Of a stretch of DNA of 64,000 nucleotides, positions 55,401 through 64,000 are shown one piece after another; the stretch's first letter is position 1; the number at the start of each line of letters is the position of its first letter. The notes under the pieces are model-generated. The model worked only from the letters and a program-made list of their open reading frames with translations. It was not told where the DNA came from and ran no database searches. The position numbers and the translations under genes were made by a program. Source of the stretch: Endomychus coccineus (Eukaryota > Arthropoda > Insecta > Coleoptera > Endomychidae); assembly GCA_958510875.1 (NCBI GenBank), contig OY294071.1, forward strand, positions 37,354,581 to 37,418,580, given 5' to 3'.

Positions 55401-58164
55401 TTGATAAAACACCTTATATATTTCAATAAACTGATCATTAATATAGCTACTGAAATCTAGTGTTAGCTAAAAATTCCTGTCTACATATTCTTGAAATCCT
55501 TGAAACAATAAAGCGATAAAATGTTAATACGGATCAAGGTAAGCTCGGTTTCAGACTTGCTTTCATTTGTTGAATTAATTCAATAATCTACGTTGGAGTT
55601 GTTCGCACCTAACATAAACATAAAGTGGACACTTCTCCTGTCTGGCATATTTAACAGTTTCATAAATGAAAATCACGTGCTTATTTGATAAGTTTGATAC
55701 TTTATTTTGATGTAGGATTATTGGTTAGGAACAAGGTAATGATTGAAACTCCCATTCAATAGATGGAAATTGGCTTTGTTTTCGAGAATGTTATAAGAAA
55801 AATCAATCTGGAATCGCCTTGAATAGTCTAAAAGCAATCAAGTTTGTTAATTGTTGGCTGTTATCTGCATGTGGCCTTCGATTGAGTCAGTCGTGAAGAA
55901 CAAGTTTTGTAGATCATGTTTTCAATAAAATTACATACATTTTATACAGGAAATGAAGACAACGAACAAAAACTGAAAGTAAGGCTTGTTTTCAATATAC
56001 AGGTTATTTCAAAAGTAGGGTTTAAAGGAGCGATTCCCAGTATAATGTTTATGAAAAGCAATTTTATATGGATCTGTGTTATTTTAGTTAGAAAAAGTAT
56101 TATTACAAATATTCAATGAAATACCCTGTATACTCTGTATCCTAGGAACTTGTTTCTCAAAATCATAGGGGTAATGCCTCTTTCAAATATTTCACCTTAC
56201 TTATGAAACAACCTGTATAGTAGGATTTCTAAATGAAATGATTCAGCATAATTCGCCTCAGAATTATTTTCAGCGTTAGTGTATATTGAAAGGAATTCTG
56301 TTTTGTCTGAAATTGATTTTAATTCTGAGAAAAAGAATTAATCTTGAGTTAACAGTAATGTTGAAACTCTGAATGAAGAACTATTTCATTTCCAAACAAT
56401 TTTCTGTTCGTTTCAGGTACTCCTTCTTCAAAACTGCAACTTCTACAGACTATAAAGAACGCTTGTTTACCGAAGCTCATCTGTGAATTGAACGCAACAC
56501 CCCAGAAGGAGAAACTGACTGAATCCGAGAAATCCCTCCTAACACTTCTTAGGTAAGAACATAATTTACGCTTATTCAAGATCAATATTCTTATGTCATA
56601 GACATAGAAATTGAAAGTAAATACGGAACTAACTCCAATTTCACTTTCTCTATATGCGGTAATAATATCAGCGTTACTTAAACGGAACAGTATTTACCAT
56701 GAATATGAAGTGTTATTGAGTAATACATAATTGTCAATATTGGAGTCGAGCTTTCTGTGGCACCATGACACAATTTAAAGAAACATCACTAGGTACCTAC
56801 TGACTTATTCAATTTTAAAGTTGTAAAATTGAATTATTATCATTGTAGAATAGTCTTAACGATGGCTGTCTTTCTTACGTATGATTATTCTTGTTTCTAT
56901 CCTTCTATTAATTTTCTAATGAGAATAGTATATTCTACAACTAGTTCGGAATATGACATTCCAAATGTGTAAGTAGACTATTCACAAAAAAGCTATTTCT
57001 AATATGGCAAAATATTACTCATTATTAAAATATCTCATTATTTAAATATTTTTCTAACATACTCAAAATGTATATTCTATCACTGCTTTCGACCAATCAG
57101 ATACAGTTTATCCGCTATCTAGTGATAGAATATACAATCTGACACAGTCTGTCTGAATTGAATATGTTATAATTTAATCTTTAATTATAGAATAGATACT
57201 TTCTAAAAGCGTGTTGGAGAAATGAAATTCTGGTTTTCTGCACCTTATCTAACATTAGGTCAAATGCTGTCCTTGTTATGTACTTATGGAGTTACTTATG
57301 TTTTATAAGATATTGTAATATAATGTTATTTGTACTTTCCATACAATTTACGTATTTAAAAAAATTATCGTTGAAACTTTGTTTATCACAAATTCTTGAA
57401 TCCTCTTGAATTCTGATATCAATGTCAGGTACAACTATTCCTATGAAGTCCTTCATATCCATGCTAGGTAGCACCTCATCATGAGACGATCATGTGAGGT
57501 CCATTGCGGAAACTGCTTCACAAAACTACTTCACACCGATACAGCTTCTCATGATCTACTAAGCACAGATTCAACCTGTCCTGGAGTCACAGGTTTGAAG
57601 TTCAGCTTCCAAACAGAAGCTGAAGCTTTTAGATTCTCTTCACACTCACGAATTCATTGACCTCTTTGGAGCATTGTAGAAAAGTGAACGATGTCTCCAT
57701 TTTCTATCAATATTTCCATGGTCGGTGCTTATCAGAAATCTTGTCTATTATTTCACCACACGAGATACTAGGTGATATGACTACACGAGCTCAAGCTGGT
57801 CAACCTTCCATTGTGAATTGTGCCGAACCTCTTTCGACCAGATTTAATTTTTCTACCGAATGGAGAAGATGTGGAATTCTTTGTCTAGTGAGGTTTTCTC
57901 TGATGTAGTCAAAATATTACAAAATATTGAATTTATCGAATTAATTTCAACTCATATGTAAATAGTGTATGCTCCTGATACATTTGTTTTAGGGAAACAT
58001 CAATCAGTACAACTGCTGAGTTAACGTCAAAATATCATTTCGCTGCTCACATGGGTCAATTGATAGCAGGAGTCGATGGAAATGGCTGCCATAATTTTTA
58101 TCCAACGTGTCCATTCCCTGGACTGCAAGTTTTACAAATGATGAAGAAAGTCAGGATGAGATGA
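52428..58164 (+). CDS. Small predicted secreted protein, three exons, four cysteines
   Basis: Exon 1 52428-52650, exon 2 56417-56552, exon 3 57993-58164; both introns are GT-AG with GTAAGA donors and pyrimidine-rich acceptors, and the phases (1, then 2) agree. The product is 176 residues. Residues 1-24 look like a signal peptide (hydrophobic 7-22). An acidic segment lies at about 55-69. The C-terminal half has ACLPKLICELNATPQKEKLT (Cys91, Cys97), YHFAAHMGQLIAGVDGNGCH and NFYPTCPF (Cys152, Cys159). The C.....CE and C...YP.CP spacing recalls insect DM4/12-type secreted proteins; this is an inference. The start codon has ACC before ATG. Intron 1 (3.8 kb) contains Penelope-type repeats and intron 2 (1.4 kb) a non-LTR fragment. 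An earlier in-frame Met at 52269 exists but gives no signal peptide. Confidence 0.85.
53438..53580 (-). repeat. Unknown coding-like repeat (partner at 32770-32935)
   Basis: The minus frame reads MNCDQLIKLPFVRKIALGQS then CGSNVNDCRNRKFIGNDLET. It lies in intron 1 of the plus-strand gene on the opposite strand. The partner copy shares this stretch at about 80 percent by eye. The frame runs on to 53281, but homology to the partner stops near 53438. Confidence 0.5.
53735..53966 (-). CDS. Candidate coding exon in intron 1, opposite strand
   Basis: The minus frame, open from about 53966, reads VWCTTYFHTMKECVENPPMI, SQVRGITAEKKEMFELKIGN and NLGKNINDRAVILKTVLDDI, then YVIQ before a stop-bound AT-rich end. 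It has the composition of real protein. Donor-like GT occurs after TTTAC (phase 0) or in CA|GTTTGC (phase 2); the latter would fit the terminal exon at 51232, giving Gln at the junction. Neither donor is strong and no clear acceptor is seen upstream. It may be an exon, a retrocopy or an element piece. Confidence 0.35.
54195..54365 (+). mobile_element. Hairpin Penelope-type remnant, family 3, copy 1
   Basis: The two sides are imperfect inverses around 54265: CAGTACTTTAA, AGTATT and GGGTGATTATT occur on both. The right side has CTGATGA (54276-54282), a 16-base insert and GCCGAAAG; the left side (minus) has CTGATGATGCCGAAAA, lacking that insert. It is in intron 1 of the secreted-protein gene. 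Confidence 0.55.
54560..54735 (-). mobile_element. Hairpin Penelope-type remnant, family 3, copy 2
   Basis: On the minus strand CTGATGATGACTGCTTGGTA is followed by GGTGAAAAC and TCAGTTCTTCAACAGTATTTTC; the plus side repeats ACTTTAACAGTATTTT and GGATAAGGGTGATTG in inverse. The hammerhead-like core is degraded. Confidence 0.5.
54775..54965 (-). mobile_element. Hairpin Penelope-type remnant, family 3, copy 3
   Basis: The minus strand has TTTGATGATGAAAACTTAGT, AGCTGAAATGTCC and TCAGTACTTTGACAGTATTT; the right side carries AACAGTATTTTCAGTGGATA in inverse. It is the most eroded of the three neighbouring copies. Confidence 0.45.
55996..56219. mobile_element. Mariner-like MITE, 224 bp
   Basis: Terminal inverted repeats TATACAGGTTATTTCAAAAG (55996) and the inverse of TATACAGGTTGTTTCATAAG (ending 56219) match at 20 of 22 positions. 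The ends suggest CAGGTT...AACCTG with TA target duplications, as for Tc1/mariner-type elements. No coding capacity. It lies in intron 1, about 200 bp before exon 2 of the secreted-protein gene. Confidence 0.75.
57340..57960 (+). pseudogene. Non-LTR retrotransposon 3' part in intron 2
   Basis: MSGTTIPMKSFISMLGSTS at about 57425-57480 is the linker after the RT palm; SIFYQYFHGRCLSEILSIIS (near 57700) and EPLSTRFNFSTEWRRCGIL (near 57825-57880) are the C-terminal FYRYYHG.CS.EL...P and R..FF.R..R.WN.LP segments. Stops and frameshifts are frequent. The 3' end (TAGTCAAAATATTACAAAAT) matches that at 62043. It is the same family as 61243-62070. Confidence 0.75.
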
Positions 58165-61100
58165 ACTTGTAAACATAGGATCTTAACTGACCATCTAATA
58201 GCAGAATCATTGCTTAGGAGCTGCCGTACAATTGTCGCTGCACTTTTAATTTCATAAAATGATCAAACGTGTGTTTTAGATTTCATAAGACAATTCTTGT
58301 ATTATTCAGATGTTTCGAAATCCTTGAGCATATTTCACAGTGACTCATGTTGGTTCTTACATTTGTGAAAATTCAGTTAAATGTGCCAAGTCTGTGAGTA
58401 TTTGAACATTAATGACAGGTTCCGAGAGGAATGTTTAGACATTTTGAACGAATTGTTGATAATTACTAATTCTATACTTTAGCTCATTTAAAACTTCTAT
58501 TAGATCTTCTATTGAAATGATCATATTGATTACATACTTTTCATGTATCAACTGATATGGAATTCTGCTTATTGTGATATTAGTTTTAATTATATAAGTA
58601 TAATAATAATTGTATGAGTTTAATTATAATTTGAATATTTTTGTATGAGTAATAATGAAATATACATAGTAATCTACTTCCTCAAAGCTCCTAACGTGTC
58701 TTTGATCACTATGGGCGGCAACCGCAGACTCTATTAGCTGTCTTGTTTCAGAGGCGTTAGATTATAGTTTAAATTATAACACTTTTAATATTAACTGCAT
58801 AATATAGAATAGATCAAATCAGTTTTGTAAGATATGGTAGATACAATTCGTTATATTCAGAATCAATCGACACAAGACGCAGTTTCAAAAAATGCTTATT
58901 ATGATAAACATGACGAATACTGTACTATTAAAGAATTTCGATTGGAAATGAACGAAACAAACCCATTCTGTCCATTATAGTAATATTCAACGAACCACAT
59001 ATTTCATATCAATTATCGTAATCTACAATCTGACCCATAAAATATATTTTTATTATAGGACAATATTTTCTGCGTCTAGTTAATTTTATCAGAAATATTT
59101 TGTTAATGTAGGTATCACGACATGCTCCCCTTTTTGAAGATAATTGAAAATGCCACTTTATGAATATGCAGGTATAGCTGAAATAAAGACAAATATCAAA
59201 ATTAGTAATCGGATGATGAGAATTGACAAATGTACACTGCAAAGCACTAGTAGAACCTTTTTGATTTATAACACCTTAACATGCGGGTCTAAAACATTAG
59301 TTGCTTACTAGTATGATTATAAGTGAATGAATGTATTGTGATCAAGATAGTGATCAACCTTTAATAAAGATTACACATTACACGAACATGTAGAATTATT
59401 GTAATAGAAGTAAAAAATGCCTTTCAAGTTATGATAGAGTTGAGAATATTATGAACCATTAAACTTTTCTAAGCTGGGTTTTAATAGAATATTCAGAGAA
59501 TTGAAAATGAGGATAGGTAGGCTAAGGAACTCTTCAAATCTTTTGTAGCATGCCAACGACAATCTCTAAGTAGATATATATGTCATATCAAACAGGACGT
59601 TTTATAGCAAATACGGAGGGTTGAGGAGCTTTCACCATTATACAAACCAAACAAACATCTAAAGTGTTTTTACTGTTCTGTTTCTAATTGTTGGACGTGA
59701 GAGTAGTGCTTCTATATTTACAAATCTATCAAACACAGAATGCCTCAAAGGGTTATCATAGTCGGCAAGAATAATTAGATGATTGAAACGGGCATTTTGT
59801 ATCAGTCAACCGCACACTATTTGCTAATTGCCAACAATTAATTATCGTTATTGTATGACGACACCACACAAACTATTGTTCTCAATCTCGTTTGCATATG
59901 TAAATATTGCAGCTAGCAATACTTGAATATATTACTGCAATTTTAGATAATTTAAAATGATTTCGTTTCGTCAAATGAGGGCTAGTGCATTATTCTAATT
60001 GAACACATGTTTCATATCTATTTATACTCTTCTCTTGCCTTATAAGTTCAATTAACAACGTAAATCTAAACCAGTGGAGTATATTTAACGCTTGAGTGAC
60101 AACTCTAAGGAATATACTCCTAGCTCATTGATTGATTCTTCAGAAATGGAAAATAACAAGTCCTGATAATATGTATGATATATTCTTAATTTTGAATCAT
60201 CGTCTTAATTGTTCAAAAATACAACCATATAGGTACTCCATTTGGTCTGGATTTTCTGCAGTTTTCTTAGACTGACTCAAATAGTGTAGATTTATTTTAC
60301 AATGGAAAGACATCAAATCACTTAAATAGGAACAAGATCAAGTGCGAAGAGGAAAACAGAAGGGACTGAATATATATCAACAACATTGATCATTATTTGA
60401 ATAGAAGACATTCCAATAACTAGACATTGTATTAATAACATTTTATATAATTTCTAACAGTGAATATTGGAAATATGTATAAGCAAGGCAAATTGCTGAT
60501 ATATTATTTATTTGACAGTTATGAGAGAAATGGACAAGCTCTGGTTAGCGTCAACTTAATTATTATTCCCAAGGAGTCGTCAGAGTACACCCAATGAAAT
60601 TATGTAGTCCAGTAGTCATATCCGTTTTTCTTCAACTTAAATTACAAATTCATGAAATTGCCTGTCTCCTTTTGAAACCCATTTATTAATGTATCACTAG
60701 TTATCTAAAATTGTGGAAAGATTTTCTAGGCGGCTGTAAACATTTTCTTCATAAAGCGTATATCCTTTCTATTCGAGAACTAATTCATTTTTAGTTAAAT
60801 AAATTTAAATGTAAATTGCTGAACATCAATTATCTGTCCTTAGAAAATGGTGACTATCCTGTAATGAATTGCATTCTGTTGTTCTGTTGACCATAACTCA
60901 ACCCTTCGACATGCTATGTATATGTCACGCAGGACCGGATTCCCGATTCATTTACGAAATCAATTTATTCATTTTATTTGGAAAGGACTGGATAATTCAG
61001 GTAGTCGATATGACAAGCATGTTCTTTACAAAACTGTTCGATGAATTTTAGTACATTAAAGGAACCAAGTCATATATAAAGTTTTATCACTTTTTCTCAA

Positions 61101-61231
61101 CAATTGAATCAGACTAATTTACAGTTTGTTGGATGTGTCAACATCTCTGACAACTTTCAATCACTACGACGCGTTTCGTGTGGATTGTTATTCCCGGAAT
61201 TCAATAACTTAACATTAAACATTAAGCATTA
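58165..61231. other. AT-rich DNA downstream of the secreted-protein gene
   Basis: No canonical AATAAA was found within about 500 bases after the stop; the 3' untranslated end is therefore unassigned. No other gene or repeat is recognised. Confidence 0.45.
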
Positions 61232-61242
61232 AGATCATGATA

Positions 61243-62070
61243 GGCCCACAGCTTTGCGAATGATGACACACTTCATACCACTATCTCTTCTAGAGCCTCT
61301 ATATAAGCCAATGAAACCAGAGCTGCAAAACAGAGACAAGTCGATGCAATAAATGAAGACCTGGCAAGAATTTTGAAATTGGAGTCTCATAATGTAGAGT
61401 TTGATGTAAAGTAAATCCAAATTTGTATTTTCTCATGGCGGATTCCAGAATCCGCAATATGATGAGTAGGTACAACTATTCCTACGAAGACCTCGACATC
61501 CATGTTCGGTATCACCACCAAAAGTACCCTCTCATGACGATCATGTGAGTTCCATTGTGAAAAAATTACTCCACATAAACTTCGTTTTCTATCCTGTGAC
61601 AAGAGCTTACGTTATATCCAGCTCTTCATGATCTCTACAGTAGCGATTCGACCTATCCTGGAGTACTGTTCATATCTTTGGAGTTCAGAAGATAGCTATT
61701 ATTCTTACGATTTCATTGACCTTTCTAAAACAACATAGAAATCTAGGAGATCACGCCCTTTTTGCTATAGATATTGCTTATTGAAAATCTCGCCTGTTAT
61801 TCCATCACAAGCCATTCCAGGTACACAGACTAGATCTCTTTATTGTTGAACTTGTGACCTACTGAATCCCATTCTACCAATCTTCATTTTTCTATCAAGT
61901 GGCGGAGTGCTAGAACTCTTCGCCGTATGAAGTATTTCCTGATGCCTATAACCTCCAAACTCTCAAGAAAGATTTGAATTTCTATCCCCTCTCCCAACAT
62001 TCCATCGCTGACTCACGAACATAATAAGTTTTTCTCTCGTGTAGTCAAAATATATAAAAATGCCATTTCA
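61243..62070 (+). pseudogene. Non-LTR retrotransposon 3' part, plus strand
   Basis: Starts in the RT palm with AHSFANDDTLHTT (catalytic FADD changed to FAND), followed by RQVDAINEDLARILKLES and the VQLFL/TTIP linker near 61470, then FYRYCLLKISPVIPSQAIPG near 61760 and NSSPY.VFPDAYNL..LKKDL near 61910-61970 in shifting frames. The loss of a catalytic Asp, stops and frameshifts make it dead. The 3' end resembles the copy at 57960. Confidence 0.75.
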
Positions 62071-62168
62071 AGTAAATCATTATTTTTGACGACTGCTTCT
62101 TTTCTAAGCATCAACAGTTATTTCTCTCAAGGAATTAATTAGTATTAATATATTATAAGACATTATCT

Positions 62169-62196
62169 CCAACAATCCAATTCTTTGGATTGTTGG
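62169..62196. repeat. Short perfect hairpin
   Basis: CCAACAATCCAA and TTGGATTGTTGG form a 12-bp stem with a 4-base loop. Just downstream, AAATGGAATTTCCATTT (62222-62238) is another palindrome. The function is unknown; both may be the edge of a small foldback repeat. Confidence 0.6.
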
Positions 62197-62929
62197 CTTA
62201 CGTAGATCTTGAGGAGACCAAATGGAATTTCCATTTCGCCGTTTGGTTTTTATGAAATGTCTTGTAGAGAAGTTGAAGCATCCACATTAATTTATTTTCA
62301 GCAATGCTAAATTTATGCATATTTACGCATGTTCGAATCTAATGTTATACATAGAATGATAGATCTGGAGCCAACACTGGGTAGATCGTAGATCTGTTTG
62401 GCAATGGCTCGGTTAACCCAAGCTGTAATTTGAATCATGATGTTGACATTAAGCCCCATAGTAATCCGTCACAGCATAACGCCAAATACTTTTTTAACTT
62501 TAACAAAGGGGAAGCGAGTGAAGTGAGATAATGTTTCGGATTGACACCGGTTTCAATTCCATTTAGATTATGCGGATCGCAGATTTTCATCTCTTCAATC
62601 TTAAATCCTATGACGAAATTAATTCAATATATAAACTATTGTACGATTCAGATTATACCATGTCGAAATTAAAGTTTATTTGACAGCAGCTTGTCAATCT
62701 TTAAATTAATCAAATTTTATGAAATGCGTTTCCGATTATTGATGTTGTCGGTAATAACGTAGTCTGATATTGCTTGATGCTTCCTTGGCACCTGGTAATG
62801 TGGAACAGATTCATGAAAAAGCACATCTGAAAAATCTTTAGTTTATTGATTTTTATAAAAACTGGTACTTTCATCAATTCTTTATCTTCAAAATGGAACT
62901 TTTTATCTCTCTAACACGTTTCCAACTTG

Positions 62930-63250
62930 CTGGGATTTCATGTGGAACATTTTCGGAAATAGAGCTGGTGAAACCGAGCAAGGATATTGAAGATTTCATA
63001 GGAATAGCTGTACCCGACATCTTCGTATTAGAGTTTGGGGGATCCGACTTCCTGGAGACAATACAAGCTTGATTGTAGTAAACTCGACTAGATTATCAGA
63101 TACCCATTTCGTAGATCTTCATTTACATCGACCTGTCTGTCTTGTACCTCTGGCTTCATTAGATGATAGAGGAACTCTAGAGAAGGTAGCAGTAAAAATG
63201 AAGTGTACCATCATCTGTAAAGCTGTGGGTGGGACAGAAGATCATTACTA
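62930..63250 (-). pseudogene. Non-LTR retrotransposon RT piece, minus strand
   Basis: The minus strand reads CPTHSFTDDGTLHFYCYLL (RT motif C with FTDD) near 63160-63240 and MSGTAIPMKSSISLLGFTS near 62960-63020. Both phrases have counterparts at 15.96, 57.43, 61.25 and 61.46 kb, so this is the same family in the opposite orientation. Confidence 0.65.
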
Positions 63251-64000
63251 ACAGATCGTTGATCAGAAACAGAAACATAATTGGTGACAAGATGCAGAAC
63301 TGTGCTGAGCACTAAAAAAATTAAATCATTAAGCACTTCTAATAGTAAAGTGCTAGCGAGCACTAAGAATTTTCAGAAATACTGTGAGCACTTTTTGACA
63401 ATTGAATGATGGATCGGGTATAACTATTGCAATAGATCCAATTGAGCAGTGTTCTGAGTCAAACTATATCAATTAATCGCTTAATAAAATATTTCTCATA
63501 AAATTAAGAAAGCTTTTAAACATTAGTCCTTAGAGCAATTCTACATGGCCAAATATTGAATTATCTGAAATTGGTAGATAACCTTATTACAACGTATATC
63601 AGGCGGAAAATTTCCTGAACCTGCTGGAAAATCCCATCATAGTGATCTGTAACTCATGAAAAGTATTTCCAATATTGCAGGATAATTCATTATTCATATT
63701 AAACAGGGAATTCAAATTGACGATAATAGCATATAACTTATAATAATACTCAGGGGATTAATTTCCCAAAGCCCTAATCGTATCTAGGTAACATTTGTCG
63801 TTGGTCCACGCTAATTCGATAAGCATTTCATAAAATAGTTCTCTGTGATAAACGAAGACATTATCCCTTGTTAAATTGAAAATTATTCACCCTTACCAAG
63901 GAATATAATAAGATTTCGCATTTACCTGACTAACTGACTACACTACAGGTCGAGAGCAGTTTAGGCGTGTAATATAAATTCATGATACCCCATCCCTATT
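63251..64000. other. AT-rich DNA, nothing recognised
   Basis: GAGCACT/AAGTGCT-type words recur near 63305-63390, but no element or gene can be defined. Confidence 0.5.

Noticed and set aside
1..64000. CRISPR arrays or bacterial operons
   Set aside because: No spaced short direct repeats, no tightly packed genes with ribosome binding sites; all signs are eukaryotic.

Overview
The window looks like AT-rich nuclear DNA from an insect. No bacterial-type operons are present: coding capacity is sparse, host-type exons are short and split by GT-AG introns, and the rest is decayed or recent transposable elements, microsatellites and simple-sequence DNA. The element mix (Penelope-like elements, Jockey/CR1-group non-LTR elements, a ZMYM-type hAT, mariner-like MITEs, a foldback element) fits an insect, perhaps a beetle, but the species cannot be fixed from sequence alone.

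Layout. 0.9-2.0 kb holds a ~316-bp tandem repeat. 3.4 kb has a GIY-YIG fragment. 6.7-8.1 kb is a 5'-truncated non-LTR reverse transcriptase. 9.8-11.5 kb is a complete-ended hAT with perfect 8-bp target duplication. 13.3, 21.1, 40-41, 44.2, 45.3 and 54-55 kb hold short Penelope-type 3'-end remnants. 15.6, 57.4, 61.3 and 63 kb carry pieces of one non-LTR family. 22.8-23.3 and 43.6-45.2 kb hold a tRNA-like repeat. 34.4-35.8 kb is a foldback element. 43.2-50.1 kb is a nested block bounded by a ~305-bp inverted repeat; inside it a nearly intact Penelope-like retroelement (45.8-49.7 kb) sits between (TA)n tracts.

Host genes. The best one is a three-exon plus-strand gene (52428-58164) for a small predicted secreted protein with four cysteines. 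A terminal exon of a minus-strand gene lies at 51115-51232; a possible upstream exon lies inside intron 1 of the plus-strand gene. A two-exon minus-strand candidate lies at 36142-36603.

The most interesting signal is a recurring RNA motif: CTGANGA, a short hairpin, then GAAAC followed by a GTM triplet, with flanking 3-5 bp complementarity. This is the hammerhead self-cleaving ribozyme architecture. It occurs in several unrelated Penelope-type ends in this window, nearly always about 60-100 nt from the element end and often next to (TA)n. In several hairpin-shaped copies only one arm keeps the catalytic segment.
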